This document shows positions 52,198-62,091 of a stretch of 64,000 nucleotides of DNA, piece by piece. This DNA is from an uncultured Eubacteriales bacterium (GTDB lineage Bacteria; Bacillota; Clostridia; Oscillospirales; Oscillospiraceae): contig LT599017.1 in NCBI GenBank assembly GCA_900079765.1, positions 3,424,996-3,488,995 on the forward strand. Reading direction: 5' to 3'. The notes under the pieces are model-generated. The model worked only from the letters and a program-made list of their open reading frames with translations. It had not been told where the DNA came from and ran no database searches. The position numbers and the translations under genes were made by a program. Every line of letters begins with the position of its first letter. Within the stretch, counting starts at the first letter, position 1.

Positions 52198-53838
52198 ATG
52201 AGAGAGACCATTGACGGAGTGTCGTTTCAGCGCATGGTCATCCACGCTGCGGCAGCCATCAACATACAGAAGCAGCACATCAACGAGTTGAACGTCTTCC
52301 CCGTGCCCGACGGCGACACCGGCACAAACATGAGCCTGACCATCGGCACCGCCGCCACCGAGATGCACAAGAAAAAGGCCGACACCCTGGGCGAGGCCGC
52401 GTCTATGACCGCCTCCGCCCTGCTGCGGGGCGCCCGAGGCAACTCGGGCGTCATCCTGTCCCTGTTGTTCCGTGGCTTTGCCAAGGCGGTAAAGGACAAG
52501 GAGACCATCGACGGGCGGGATTTTGCCGTCGCCCTGGATTATGGCGTGGCTGCCGCGTATAAGGCGGTAATGAAGCCTGCCGAGGGTACGATCCTCACCG
52601 TGTCCCGCCTGGCGGCCGCCCAGGCCGCTGCCACTGCCCGGGAGAATAACAGCGCCGAGGCCGTTCTTGAGGCCGCCATTCAGGCCGGCCACGTGGCGCT
52701 GGAGGACACCATCAACCAGAACCCCGTCCTAAAGAAGGCGGGGGTTGTGGATGCGGGCGGCAAGGGCTTTCTGGTCATCCTCCAGGGAATGCTGGACGAG
52801 CTGAGGGGGGAGCCCATGCCCGAGGGCGCCGACGAGGAACGCCCCGCAGCCAAGGAGAAAGCCGATTTCGGCGGTTTTTCCACCGAGGAGATCAAGTTCA
52901 GCTACTGCACCGAGTTTATCTGCTCCCGTGACAACAAGAAAGATCCTGAGGCCCTGCGCGCTTTCCTCAACGCCTTGGGGGACAGTCTGGTACTGGTGGA
53001 CGACGACGACATCATCAAGGTCCATGTTCATACCAACAACCCCGGCCGGGTGCTGGAGGAGGCGCTGACTTACGGCGCACTCCAGACTGTGAAAATTGAG
53101 AACATGCGCAACCAGCACTCCGAGATTCTGGCGGAGGAGACCCAGGAGAGCACCGAGCGGAAGATCACCGCGCCGGAGAAGGCCTTTGGGTTTGTCTCAG
53201 TCTGCGCGGGAGATGGGCTTGCCGCCGTCTTTCAGGACTTAGGGTGCGACGGCATCATCTCCGGCGGGCAGACCATGAATCCCTCCACCGAGGACATCCT
53301 GCGGGAAATCGATGCCGCCCCCGCTCAGGTGGTCTTTGTGCTGCCCAACAACAAGAACATTATTATGGCCGCCGAGCAGTGCGTCCCCCTGGTGGAGGGC
53401 AAGCAGGTGGTGGTCCTCCCCAGCAAGACGGTGCCCCAGGGCATCTCCGCCATGCTGGCCTTTGACCCCGACGCTGATACCGAGGCCAACACCGCAGCCA
53501 TGAGCGAGGCTTTGGCCCGGGTGTCCACCAGCGAGATCACCTATGCGGCCCGTGACTCGGACTTTGACGGCTTTGCCATCAAGCGCGGCGATTACCTTGC
53601 CCTGTCTGAGCACCAGCTCTTCGGTACCGACCGGAACATTGATAAGCTCCTCAAGCGCCTTGCCAGAGCGGAGCGGCAGCAGAACGCCGAGTTCATCACC
53701 CTGTTCTACGGGGCGGACGTGAACGAAAAGGATGCTCAGGATGCGCTGGATATCTTCCAGAAGGCCTGTCCCAAGGCGGAAGTCACCCTCCTGGCGGGAG
53801 GCCAGCCGGTATATTACTATATGGTCTCGGCGGAGTAA
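52198..53838 (+). CDS. fakA: Fatty-acid kinase FakA-like (DAK phosphatase domain, YloV)
   Basis: The 546-residue protein has the DAK1 kinase motif NVFPVPDGDTGTNMSLT (about 32-48), ALLRGARGNSGVI, a middle dimerisation part and a C-terminal domain with DGIISGGQTMNPSTEDIL and PNNKNIIMAAEQ. FakA phosphorylates fatty acids bound to FakB for entry into phospholipid synthesis. No fakB is nearby, which is usual. It is translated from the same transcript as the Asp23 protein and ends with a terminator. Confidence 0.93.
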   Translation: MRETIDGVSFQRMVIHAAAAINIQKQHINELNVFPVPDGDTGTNMSLTIGTAATEMHKKKADTLGEAASMTASALLRGARGNSGVILSLLFRGFAKAVKDKETIDGRDFAVALDYGVAAAYKAVMKPAEGTILTVSRLAAAQAAATARENNSAEAVLEAAIQAGHVALEDTINQNPVLKKAGVVDAGGKGFLVILQGMLDELRGEPMPEGADEERPAAKEKADFGGFSTEEIKFSYCTEFICSRDNKKDPEALRAFLNALGDSLVLVDDDDIIKVHVHTNNPGRVLEEALTYGALQTVKIENMRNQHSEILAEETQESTERKITAPEKAFGFVSVCAGDGLAAVFQDLGCDGIISGGQTMNPSTEDILREIDAAPAQVVFVLPNNKNIIMAAEQCVPLVEGKQVVVLPSKTVPQGISAMLAFDPDADTEANTAAMSEALARVSTSEITYAARDSDFDGFAIKRGDYLALSEHQLFGTDRNIDKLLKRLARAERQQNAEFITLFYGADVNEKDAQDALDIFQKACPKAEVTLLAGGQPVYYYMVSAE

Positions 53839-53852
53839 TTGCGTAAAGAGAA

Positions 53853-53886
53853 CGCCCCGGAACATTCTGTTCCGGGGCGCTTTTTT
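53853..53886 (+). terminator. Terminator after fakA
   Basis: CGCCCCGGAAC / GTTCCGGGGCG stem with a five-base loop followed by CTTTTTT. Confidence 0.9.
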
Positions 53887-53954
53887 GTTGTACTGGGGCG
53901 GGGGCGGACCGACGAGGGCATCGAGCCTCAGGGAGTGAGCTATTGCGGTGTATT

Positions 53955-54677
53955 TTATAGCACCTTGGAGAGAAAATCGATGGTGCGCTGTTCTCTGGGA
54001 TTGGCGAAAAACTCCTGGGGGGTGTTCTGCTCCAGAATCTTGCCGCCGTCCATGAAGAGAACGCGGGTACCTACCTCGCGGGCGAAACCCATCTCGTGGG
54101 TGACAACCACCATGGTCATACCCTCATGTGCCAGCTCCTTCATGACTTCCAGCACTTCGCCCACCATCTCGGGGTCTAATGCAGAGGTTGGCTCATCAAA
54201 GAGCATAAGCTTGGGTTTCATGGCGAGAGCCCGAACGATGGCGATGCGCTGCTTCTGTCCGCCGGAGAGCTGGGCGGGGAAGGAGTCAGCCCGATCGGCG
54301 AGGCCCACCCGTTCCAGGAGTTTCACAGCTTCGGCATCGGCTTCGTCCTGTTTCATGAGCCCCGTTCGTACTGGGGCTAGGGTAATGTTATTTCGGATGG
54401 TCATGTTGGGAAAGAGGTTAAAGTGCTGGAAGACCATGCCCATCTGGCGGCGGACGGCATTGATATCGGTCTTGGGGGCGGTGATGACAGTGCCGTCAAA
54501 GGTGATCGTACCCTTGGTGGGGAACTCCAGCAGGTTGAGGCAGCGCAGGAAGGTGGATTTGCCGGAGCCGGAGGGGCCGATGACCACGACCTTCTCCCCC
54601 TGGCCAATATGCTCGGTGATGTCGTCCAGGACGAGATGGTCGCCGAAGGCCTTGGAGAGGTTGTTAACGCTTATCAC
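53955..54677 (-). CDS. glnQ: Polar amino-acid ABC transporter ATPase (GlnQ/HisP type)
   Basis: The 240-residue ATPase has Walker [22 protein letters not shown] (polar amino-acid Q-loop), signature [15 protein letters not shown] and Walker [14 protein letters not shown], with the switch His in [12 protein letters not shown]. The HFNLFPH/N and HEMGFA patterns are specific to the polar amino-acid subfamily. It overlaps the permease gene by 14 bases and is the last gene of the set. Confidence 0.94.
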   Translation of the reverse strand: MISVNNLSKAFGDHLVLDDITEHIGQGEKVVVIGPSGSGKSTFLRCLNLLEFPTKGTITFDGTVITAPKTDINAVRRQMGMVFQHFNLFPNMTIRNNITLAPVRTGLMKQDEADAEAVKLLERVGLADRADSFPAQLSGGQKQRIAIVRALAMKPKLMLFDEPTSALDPEMVGEVLEVMKELAHEGMTMVVVTHEMGFAREVGTRVLFMDGGKILEQNTPQEFFANPREQRTIDFLSKVL

Positions 54678-55437
54678 TCTGACGCAGCCTCCTTTCCAGC
54701 TTGCCCTGGAGCCAGGTGAGTATCATGACCAGCACCAGATAGATGGCGGCGGCGCCCAGGTAGGGAAACATAACGCTGTAGGTGTTGGCCCCCACCGCTT
54801 TTGCGGCGTAGAGCAGCTCCTTTCCACCGATGACAGTGATGAGAGCAGTGTCCTTGAAGAGCGTGATGAACTCGTTTCCAAGCGCGGGCAGGATGTTCTT
54901 GAAGGCCTGGGGAATGACGATAAAGCGCATGGTGTCCGCGTAGCCGAGGCCCAGGCTTCGCCCGGCCTCAGACTGGCCCGCGTCCACGCTCATAAGGCCG
55001 CCGCGCACGATTTCCGCAACATAAGCTCCAGAGTTAATTCCCAAAGCCAGCACGCCCACCATGGTAAAGTTACGGCTGGTGGCAAAAATGATGGTGCCCA
55101 TGATGAGAAGCTGTACCACCATGGGAGTACCCCGGATAACGGTGGTATATACCTGACAGATGGCGCTGACAAGGCCAAGGGCGGGATTTTTATGTCCCGG
55201 CCGCTGCTGGTCGTGGGCGGTGCGGATAACCGCCACCAGCACACCCAGGACGATGCCCATCAGCAGGGCCAGCACGGTGACCTCCAGGGTGGTGAGCACA
55301 CCTTTGAGGTAGAGCTGCCAGCTATCTCCGTCCACAAAGGCCCGGTAGAAATTGACGAAAAAGTCCTGCCAGAACGGCAGGTCGGCACCCGCCCGGAGCT
55401 GTTCGCTGAGCGTGGCGTATAGTTGTGCCCAATCCAT
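54664..55437 (-). CDS. Polar amino-acid ABC transporter permease
   Basis: The 257-residue permease has the family landmarks [23 protein letters not shown] (first helices), a middle [13 protein letters not shown] and the EAA loop [34 protein letters not shown]. The first 45 residues are an extra amphipathic part. It acts with the SBP and ATPase encoded on either side to import a polar amino acid; the substrate is not set by sequence. The SBP gene lies 72 bases upstream, separated by a hairpin. Confidence 0.92.
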   Translation of the reverse strand: MDWAQLYATLSEQLRAGADLPFWQDFFVNFYRAFVDGDSWQLYLKGVLTTLEVTVLALLMGIVLGVLVAVIRTAHDQQRPGHKNPALGLVSAICQVYTTVIRGTPMVVQLLIMGTIIFATSRNFTMVGVLALGINSGAYVAEIVRGGLMSVDAGQSEAGRSLGLGYADTMRFIVIPQAFKNILPALGNEFITLFKDTALITVIGGKELLYAAKAVGANTYSVMFPYLGAAAIYLVLVMILTWLQGKLERRLRQSDKR

Positions 55438-55469
55438 GGAGGTTTGCCCTCTCTTTCCTGGCGTCAGTG

Positions 55470-55501
55470 AAAGAGGGCGGCCACTGAGAGCCGCCCTCTT
55501 T
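55470..55501. terminator. Hairpin between the amino-acid SBP gene and its permease
   Basis: AAAGAGGGCGGC / GCCGCCCTCTTT stem of 12 pairs with an eight-base loop. On the gene strand only a short T-run follows, so it may act as partial terminator or 3' stabiliser that lets the SBP be made in excess. Confidence 0.6.
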
Positions 55502-55509
55502 TTGGTCGC

Positions 55510-56328
55510 TTACTCGGCGGGGATATACTTGTCAACGATAGACTGTACAGTACCGTCGGCGATGAGCTCTTTCAGTGCGCCATTCACGGCATCCAGAAGC
55601 GCGGTGTTGCCCTTCTTCATGCCGATGGCGTAGTCCTCATTGGCATACTCTGTATCCAGGATAGCGAGCCCGGGGTTGGCCTTCACAAACTCCTGGGCGG
55701 GGGCGCTGTCAATGACCACCGCATCCACCTGGCCGTTCAGGAGGGCCTGGACGGCGGTGGCGCCGTCGTCATAGGCGGTGACATGCTCGTCGCCGTAGTC
55801 GTCGGAGCAATAGATGTTGCCGGTAGTGCCGCGCTGGGTGCCGATCTTGTCGGCAGTGGCCAGATCGTCCACGGTAGTGATGGGAGAGCCCTCTTTCACG
55901 ATGATGACCTGTACGCCCTTGGCGTAGGAGTCGGAGAAGTCCATGATAGCGAGACGGTCCTCGTTCACGGTGACGCCGGCCATGACGATGTCGCTCTTGC
56001 CGTTCTGGGCGGCAAGGAGTGCAGAGTCAAAGTCCATATCGTCCACGACCAGCTCCAGGCCCAGTTTCTCGGCGATTTTGCCGGCCACCTCCACATCAAT
56101 GCCCTCAAAGCTGCCGTCGCCCTTTACCATCTCATAGGGGGGGAACTGGGCGTTGGTAGACATGGTGAGCTTGCCAGATGTAACAGTGGTAAGTGTGGCA
56201 GCACCGGGATTCGCGCTGGGAGCGGCGCTGCTGCCGCTTTGGCCGCCGGAGCAGGAGGCCAGCAAGGTGACGCACATAGCCAGGCCAAGACCCAGCGCAA
56301 GAGCTTTCTTTCCGTATTTCATATTCAT
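55510..56328 (-). CDS. Polar amino-acid ABC transporter substrate-binding lipoprotein
   Basis: The 272-residue protein has a signal peptide with lipobox LLASC (Cys26), a linker, and an SBP_bac_3 domain: KLTMSTNAQFPPYEMV (about 51-66), EGIDVEVAGKIAEKLG, KSDIVMAGVTVNEDRLAIMDFSDSYA and GTQRGTTG. It captures an amino acid such as Gln, Glu, His or cystine. ATG 56328 follows GAGGAGAGA; the frame extends upstream without signal-peptide logic. It has its own promoter. Confidence 0.93.
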   Translation of the reverse strand: MNMKYGKKALALGLGLAMCVTLLASCSGGQSGSSAAPSANPGAATLTTVTSGKLTMSTNAQFPPYEMVKGDGSFEGIDVEVAGKIAEKLGLELVVDDMDFDSALLAAQNGKSDIVMAGVTVNEDRLAIMDFSDSYAKGVQVIIVKEGSPITTVDDLATADKIGTQRGTTGNIYCSDDYGDEHVTAYDDGATAVQALLNGQVDAVVIDSAPAQEFVKANPGLAILDTEYANEDYAIGMKKGNTALLDAVNGALKELIADGTVQSIVDKYIPAE

Positions 56329-56365
56329 TCTCTCCTCACAATGTCCTATGGTTGATGATGAATGG

Positions 56366-56394
56366 ATTATACACTTATCCGCTGAATAATGCAA
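56366..56394 (-). promoter_or_regulatory. Promoter of the amino-acid SBP gene
   Basis: On the minus strand TTGCAT (56389-56394), 17-base spacer, TATAAT (56366-56371), about 38 bases before the start codon. Confidence 0.7.
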
Positions 56395-56468
56395 GGGTAT
56401 TTTGGATATTCGTGGGCTTAATACAAAAAACAATGAATGAATATTCGTTTTGATGCAAAATAGCAAAA

Positions 56469-56498
56469 ACAGGGCCGGTTCTCAGGAACCGGCCCTGT
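56469..56498 (-). terminator. Terminator after oppA
   Basis: ACAGGGCCGGTTC / GAACCGGCCCTGT stem with a four-base loop; on the minus strand followed by TTTTTGC. Confidence 0.88.
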
Positions 56499-56519
56499 CG
56501 TGCGCTGTTTGCCTGGTGC

Positions 56520-58277
56520 TTACTTCTGGGTAGCGTACCCGAAAATGTAGTAGCCCAGGGGGGTGTAGAACACGCCGTCGATGGTGGGATCGATCATGCA
56601 CTTCTGGGTGTAGAAGTAGATGGGGCCCAGCGCCCAGTCCTGACCCATGATGAGATCCTCAGCACGGTGCAGAGCTTCCATACGCTTGGCGGGGTCGGCG
56701 GTGGACTTGGCCTCAGCGATGGCGGCGTCAAAGTCGGGGTTGGAGTACTGAGCGTCGTTGTTGCCGCCGCCGGTGACCCACATATCCAGGAAGGAGATGG
56801 GGTCGTTGTAATCGGCAATCCAGCCGTTACGAGCGATGGAGTACTCGCCCTTCTTACGGGCCTCAAGGAAGGACGCCCAGTCCTGGTTCTGGAGCTGCAC
56901 ATCGACGCCCAGCTCGGTCTTCCACATCTGCTGGAGGGCCTCGCCCACGGCGCGGTGTGCGTCAGAGGTGTTGTACAGATAGGTCACAACGGGGAAACCC
57001 TCGCCGTTGGGATAGCCGGCTTCGGCCAAGAGCGCACGGGCCTTGTCGCAGTTTGCCTGATAGGTGGCGTCATCCAGAGGCGCATCCCAGTAGTCGCCGC
57101 CGACGGTGCGGAAGTCGTCGCCGTTGGCGCCGTCCTTATCAGCGATACCAGCGGGCACGAAACCAGTGGCGGGCACCTGACCGGTCTGAGTGACCTGCTC
57201 CACGATGTACTTGGAGTTAATGGCCAGAGTGAACGCCTCACGAACCTTGGCGTTGTCGAAGGGAGCCTTCTGGGTCTGATAGACCACATAGTAGGTTCCG
57301 ATGTAGTCCATAATGTGCAGCTCGCCGGAGGCCAGCAGGCTGGGAATCTCGTCGACAGGCATATCCTCGATGAACTGGAGCTCACCGGACTTGAAGTTGG
57401 CCAACATGGCGTTGTTGTCGTCCATAAGCTGGAAGGTGATGGTCTCGGGGCCCAGCTTGTCAACGTCATAATAGTACTGGTTGGGCACAGCCTTGATGTA
57501 AGAGTCATGCACCCACTCAGCCATGGTCCAGGGGCCGTTGGTGATGTACTTGCCGTTGCGGGTCCAGTTGTCGGGGTCAGCGGACACAATGTCCTCACGG
57601 ACGGGGAACGTGGCGGGGAACGCAGCAATCTCCAGGAAATAAGGGCAGTCATAGGTCAGCTCGACCACAAAAGTATGGTCGTCGGGAGCGGAAACACCCA
57701 GGGTTGAAGGCTCGGCGGTCCCGGCGTTGACCTCGGCATAGCCCTTGACCATGTCGATCATGTAGCAGTAGTCAGCAGTGGTGTCGGGAGTGGCAAGACG
57801 CTGCCAGGCATACACGAAGTCGCCTGCGGTAACAGCCTGGCCGTCAGACCACTTGGCATCCTCACGAATCTTGAAGGTATAGGTGACGGTGCCGTCAGCG
57901 TTAGCGGTCTTCTCATAGCTCTCGGCCTGACCGGCAACCAGCTCGGCATAATTGATGCCGTCGACGCCGGGCACATCACTGCCGCTGTCGCCCCACTTCA
58001 TCAGACCCTCAAAGAAATGCTGGATCATGATAGCGCCGTCAACCGAAGAGTTGAGGGCGGGGTCGATGCTGGCAGGCTCAGACGCCAGGTTAACGGCCAG
58101 ATTCTTGCCGTCATAGCTCCCGCCGGTGGTCTCCACGGGCGTGGTGCTGGGCGTCGTGCTCGGGGTGGCACTGGGCGTCGCGCTGGCGTTGCCGTTACCG
58201 TTGGCACAGCCGGCCAGCAGACCGAGCGTCATGGCACCGGCAAGAGCCAGGGACAAGAGTTTCTTGTTCTTCTTCAT
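56520..58277 (-). CDS. oppA: Oligopeptide ABC transporter substrate-binding lipoprotein
   Basis: The 585-residue SBP_bac_5 lipoprotein has lipobox LLAGC (Cys24), a Thr/Pro-rich linker, NLASEPASIDPALNSS (about 53-68), DAKWSDGQAVTAGDFVYAWQRL and the later IARNGWIADYNDPISFLDMW, typical of OppA. It binds peptides outside the membrane for OppBCDF. AGGAGGTAGG precedes ATG 58277. It lies downstream of oppF but has its own promoter, so it can be made in excess over the membrane complex. Confidence 0.95.
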   Translation of the reverse strand: MKKNKKLLSLALAGAMTLGLLAGCANGNGNASATPSATPSTTPSTTPVETTGGSYDGKNLAVNLASEPASIDPALNSSVDGAIMIQHFFEGLMKWGDSGSDVPGVDGINYAELVAGQAESYEKTANADGTVTYTFKIREDAKWSDGQAVTAGDFVYAWQRLATPDTTADYCYMIDMVKGYAEVNAGTAEPSTLGVSAPDDHTFVVELTYDCPYFLEIAAFPATFPVREDIVSADPDNWTRNGKYITNGPWTMAEWVHDSYIKAVPNQYYYDVDKLGPETITFQLMDDNNAMLANFKSGELQFIEDMPVDEIPSLLASGELHIMDYIGTYYVVYQTQKAPFDNAKVREAFTLAINSKYIVEQVTQTGQVPATGFVPAGIADKDGANGDDFRTVGGDYWDAPLDDATYQANCDKARALLAEAGYPNGEGFPVVTYLYNTSDAHRAVGEALQQMWKTELGVDVQLQNQDWASFLEARKKGEYSIARNGWIADYNDPISFLDMWVTGGGNNDAQYSNPDFDAAIAEAKSTADPAKRMEALHRAEDLIMGQDWALGPIYFYTQKCMIDPTIDGVFYTPLGYYIFGYATQK

Positions 58278-58360
58278 TATCCTACCTCCTATTAGTCGGT
58301 TTGTATCGTTACGCCAAAGGGCGTGATACACGGGATGAATTGCCGTACGGGTATGCGCGT

Positions 58361-58389
58361 ATTATACCATGCGGCTTTTGCAATGTAAA
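58361..58389 (-). promoter_or_regulatory. Promoter of oppA
   Basis: On the minus strand TTTACA (58384-58389), 17-base spacer, TATAAT (58361-58366). The 84-base leader to ATG 58277 shows no other clear structure. Confidence 0.75.
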
Positions 58390-58481
58390 GCAAATTGTTT
58401 CAAAAATATGAACTGTGGCGGGAGATTGTTTTTTCTGCGGGGACGAATGTTGCCGCTACGCAAACTAAGAACTGACCAAAA

Positions 58482-58530
58482 GCGTCCCGCGCCTACGGAT
58501 ACAAGGAGTTTCCAATTAGGCACGGGACGC
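58482..58530 (-). terminator. Probable terminator of oppBCDF
   Basis: TAGGCGCGGGACGC pairs with GCGTCCCGTGCCTA over 14 pairs with one G-U on the minus-strand RNA, with a 21-base loop and TTTT tail. Together with the oppA promoter it fills the 360-base gap between oppF and oppA; the remaining AT-rich part (58531-58636) shows nothing I can name. Confidence 0.6.
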
Positions 58531-58636
58531 AATGGTAAATGTCCCCAATTTCAACTAATTTAAATAAGTTGACAATTTGGTTGAAAATAAATTCGAATTC
58601 AACATCGCGTCAATTGGTTAAAGCTCGGAGCGTTTT

Positions 58637-59674
58637 TTACCCCAACAGGTGACACGCTGCCCAATGTCCGGGCGCGTGCTCTTTGAACTCGGGGACCTGC
58701 TGCTTGCACTGCTCTGTGGCGTAGGGGCAGCGGGTGTGGAACCGGCAGCCGGTGGGGGGATTCATGGGGGAGGGAATGTCGCCCTCCAGGACAATGCGCT
58801 GTCTGGCCTTGGAGACCTCGGGGTCGGGCACCGGCACCGCAGAGAGAAGGGTCTTAGTATAGGGGTGGATGGGATTGCGGTTGAGCTCGTAGCTCTCGCC
58901 CAACTCCACCAGGTTGCCCAGATACATGACGCCGATGCGGTTGGAGATATGGCGCACAACGGACAGGTCGTGGGCGATGAAGAGGTAGGTAAGCCCCAGA
59001 TCCTTCTGCATATCCTCCAGCATGTTGACTACCTGTGACTGGATGGAGACGTCCAGGGCGGAGATGGGCTCATCGCATACGATGAACTCGGGCTTGACCG
59101 CCAGGGCGCGGGCAATGCCCACGCGCTGCTGCTGGCCGCCGGAGAACTCGTGGGGGTACCGGTTCGCGTGTTCGGTGTTCAAGCCCACCTGTTCCAGCAG
59201 CTCCTTGATGCGCTCGGTCCGCTCGGCCTTATTGGAGGCCAGCTTGTGGATGTCAATGGCCTCCCCGATGATCTCGCCCACCGTCATACGGGGGTCAAGG
59301 GAGGCGGACGGGTCCTGGAAGATGATCTGCATCTTCCGGCGGTAGGGGAGCATATTCGCGGCCTTGGGCTTGGGGATCCGGACAGCGGCCATCTCGCCCT
59401 TCTCGTCCAGCTTGTAGGGGTCCTGTCCCTCGAAGATGGTCTGGCCGTCATAGATGATTTTGCCTGAGGTGGGCTCATGCAGGCGGAGGATGGTGCGCCC
59501 CAGGGTAGTCTTGCCGCAGCCCGACTCGCCTACGAGGCCCAGGGTCTCACCCCGACGGATAAAGAGGGAAACATTTTCCACGGCCTGGACGCCGGGGCCC
59601 TTGACTCCCTTGACCTTGAAGTACTTCTTCAGGTTGTCAACCTGGAGGAGAACGTCGTTATTGTTATTGCTCAT
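58637..59674 (-). CDS. oppF: Oligopeptide ABC transporter ATPase OppF
   Basis: The 345-residue ATPase has Walker [23 protein letters not shown] (Q-loop of peptide transporters), signature [15 protein letters not shown], Walker [14 protein letters not shown] and the C-terminal oligopeptide extension with [16 protein letters not shown] (Cys ligands). ATG 59674 is preceded by GGAGGAGAG; the longer frame lies inside oppD. Overlaps oppD by 11 bases. Confidence 0.95.
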   Translation of the reverse strand: MSNNNNDVLLQVDNLKKYFKVKGVKGPGVQAVENVSLFIRRGETLGLVGESGCGKTTLGRTILRLHEPTSGKIIYDGQTIFEGQDPYKLDEKGEMAAVRIPKPKAANMLPYRRKMQIIFQDPSASLDPRMTVGEIIGEAIDIHKLASNKAERTERIKELLEQVGLNTEHANRYPHEFSGGQQQRVGIARALAVKPEFIVCDEPISALDVSIQSQVVNMLEDMQKDLGLTYLFIAHDLSVVRHISNRIGVMYLGNLVELGESYELNRNPIHPYTKTLLSAVPVPDPEVSKARQRIVLEGDIPSPMNPPTGCRFHTRCPYATEQCKQQVPEFKEHAPGHWAACHLLG

Positions 59675-60716
59675 TTGCGCTCTCCTCCTTTTCGGCAATC
59701 TCAGCAGCCTCGGCGGCCTTGCCCTGCTCATGCACCCGCAGCCAGCAGGCGGAGCGGTGGCCGCTCTCCAGCTCCACGTAGGGGGGCATCTGCTTGAGGC
59801 AAATCTTCATGGCGTGCTCGCACCGAGGGGCAAAGGGGCAGCCGGAGGGGGGATTGAGCATGTCCACCGGGGTGCCTTCGATGGGGATGAGGCGCTCGTA
59901 GCTCTCAGCGTCCACCCGGGGCATGGAGCGCAGGAGCCCCACGGTGTAGGGGTGTCCGGGGTTATAGAAAATATCGTTGACGGGCCCCTGCTCCACGATC
60001 TTGCCGGCGTACATGACGCTGACCTTGTCGCAGATCTCAGCCACAACGCCCAGGTTATGGGTGATGAAGATGATGCCCATACCGGTCTTCTTCTGCAGGT
60101 CCTTCATCAGCTCCAGGATTTGGGCCTGGATGGTCACGTCCAAAGCGGTGGTGGGCTCGTCCGCGATGAGGAGCTTGGGGTTGCAGATAAGGCCCATAGC
60201 AATCATCACGCGCTGGCGCATGCCGCCGGAGAACTCATGGGGGTACTGCTTCATGCGCTTTTGCACATTGTTGATGCCAACCAGTTCCAGCATCTCCATG
60301 GCGCGCTTTCTGGCATCGGCGCTGGAAATGGACTTGTCGTGGGCGCGCAGGGCCTCCACCAGCTGGTCGCCCACGGTGTAGACGGGGTTAAGGCAGGTCA
60401 TGGGGTTCTGAAAGATCATGGAGACTTCATTGCCCCGGAATTCGGTCATCTCCGCGGGGCTCTTGGCCAGCACGTCCTGGCCCTCGAAGGTGATAGAGCC
60501 GCCGATGACCTTGCCAGGGGACTGGAGCAGGCCCATGATGGAGTAAGCCTCCACGCTCTTGCCGGAGCCTGACTCGCCCACGACGCCCATGACCTCGCCA
60601 TAGTTCAGGTCGTAGGAGATTCCGCCCACGGCCTTGACCTCACCGGCGGGGGTGAAGAAAGAGACCCGAAGGTCCTTTACTTCCACCAGCTTGCCGTTTT
60701 GCTTGTTGTGTGTCAT
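59664..60716 (-). CDS. oppD: Oligopeptide ABC transporter ATPase OppD
   Basis: The 350-residue ATPase has Walker [27 protein letters not shown], signature [15 protein letters not shown], Walker [14 protein letters not shown] and the C-terminal Cys block [15 protein letters not shown]. The final 25 residues are Glu/Ala-rich. It couples ATP to OppBC with OppF. Confidence 0.95.
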   Translation of the reverse strand: MTHNKQNGKLVEVKDLRVSFFTPAGEVKAVGGISYDLNYGEVMGVVGESGSGKSVEAYSIMGLLQSPGKVIGGSITFEGQDVLAKSPAEMTEFRGNEVSMIFQNPMTCLNPVYTVGDQLVEALRAHDKSISSADARKRAMEMLELVGINNVQKRMKQYPHEFSGGMRQRVMIAMGLICNPKLLIADEPTTALDVTIQAQILELMKDLQKKTGMGIIFITHNLGVVAEICDKVSVMYAGKIVEQGPVNDIFYNPGHPYTVGLLRSMPRVDAESYERLIPIEGTPVDMLNPPSGCPFAPRCEHAMKICLKQMPPYVELESGHRSACWLRVHEQGKAAEAAEIAEKEESANEQ

Positions 60717-60732
60717 TTCGTCTCCTCCTCTC

Positions 60733-62088
60733 TTATTTCTTCAGTCTCGGGTCCAACGCGTCCCGTAGACCGTCACCGAAGAGGTTAAAGGAGAGGATCA
60801 TAACGCTCAGGATGATCGCCGGGAACAGCAGACGGTAGGGGTAGGTGTACATGCCCATAAGGGCCTCGGAGGCCATGTAGCCCAGGCTGGTCATGGGAGC
60901 TGAGACGCCCACGCCCAGGAAACTGAGGAAGGACTCCAGGAAAATGGCTGAGGGGATTTGCAAACAGGTGGTGACCACCAACTGGCCGATGCAGTTTGGC
61001 AGAAGGTGCCGCTTGATGACGCGCCCGCTGGACGCGCCCAAGGCGCGGGCTGCGGTGACGTATTCCTGCTGCTTGATCTGGAGGACCTGGCCGCGGATGA
61101 TGCGGCTCATGGACACCCAGTAGAGCATAGCGAAGGCCAGGAACATAGAGATAAGGTTAGCGCCCAGCACCGTGGCGAGGCTGCCTATGGCGCCGCCCTT
61201 GCTCATAAAGGCCTCCAGAGGACCCTTAAGCATGGAGGAGAGGAGCAGGATGACCAGCACCTCGGGCACGGAGTAGATGATCTCGACAATGCGCTGCATG
61301 ACGGTATCCACCTTACCGCCCAGATAACCGGAGATAGAGCCGTAAGCAGCGCCGATGACAAGCACCAGCAGGGCGGCGCATACGCCCACCAGCATGGACA
61401 CACGTGTACCCACCATGACACGGACCATGATGTCGCGCCCGAACTTATCGGTGCCGAACAGGTGGGGGAAAATTTTCTCGCCGTTGGCGATGCGCTGGAG
61501 CTCCCCGTTGGAGTAGCCGCCCAGCTTGGCGCGGATGCCCAGTTTCTCACGGGCCTGCGCCTCGGTGAGGACCTCGCCCGACTCATTGGCGGACTCCGCG
61601 GCGGCTCTCGCCTTGCCGCGGATAATGGCAATCTGAGTGGCGGAGAGGGTCTCACCCTTGGCCTCGGCCTCAGCGATGGCTTTGGCCACAGCCTCATCGG
61701 GGCTCAGGACGCCGCTGCCGCTGTGGGCCTCCATCTCAGCCGCCACCTTTGCCTGGTCCTCCAGGGAATAGTGCCAGGGGTGAATATTCTCCGCCCCCTT
61801 GGTGAACTCCTCGTAACCATAGGGCACCACCATGGGACCCATGAAAGCGAAGAGGATGATGATCACCAGCACGCCCAGGGCCACCATAGCCACCGTGTTC
61901 TTACGCAGGCGGCGCCATGCGTCGGCCCAGTAGGACACGCTCTTGCGCTGCTGGATGAAGTCGGCCTTCTCCTCGTTGGTGGCGGGGGCAAAATCCTCGG
62001 GCTTTAGGTTGTTCCACTCCAGCATGGGCTCCACGTCCACCTGGAGGGAGCCGATGGGGGCGCGTTTCATTTTCTTTTCCTTTGCCAT
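60733..62088 (-). CDS. oppC: Oligopeptide ABC transporter permease OppC with a long insert
   Basis: The 451-residue permease is about 150 longer than usual. After a cytoplasmic N-terminal part (about 1-64) and the first helix (67-85) comes an Ala/Glu-rich insert of about 90-110 residues (around 95-205) before the conserved PHLFGTDKFGRDIMVRVMVG. The inner-membrane part then has the EAA loop TAARALGASSGRVIKRHLLPN and the normal C-terminal helices. The insert is on the outer face by topology. It may contact OppA. The neighbour oppB ends three bases before its start. Confidence 0.92.
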   Translation of the reverse strand: MAKEKKMKRAPIGSLQVDVEPMLEWNNLKPEDFAPATNEEKADFIQQRKSVSYWADAWRRLRKNTVAMVALGVLVIIILFAFMGPMVVPYGYEEFTKGAENIHPWHYSLEDQAKVAAEMEAHSGSGVLSPDEAVAKAIAEAEAKGETLSATQIAIIRGKARAAAESANESGEVLTEAQAREKLGIRAKLGGYSNGELQRIANGEKIFPHLFGTDKFGRDIMVRVMVGTRVSMLVGVCAALLVLVIGAAYGSISGYLGGKVDTVMQRIVEIIYSVPEVLVILLLSSMLKGPLEAFMSKGGAIGSLATVLGANLISMFLAFAMLYWVSMSRIIRGQVLQIKQQEYVTAARALGASSGRVIKRHLLPNCIGQLVVTTCLQIPSAIFLESFLSFLGVGVSAPMTSLGYMASEALMGMYTYPYRLLFPAIILSVMILSFNLFGDGLRDALDPRLKK

Positions 62089-62091
62089 GGC

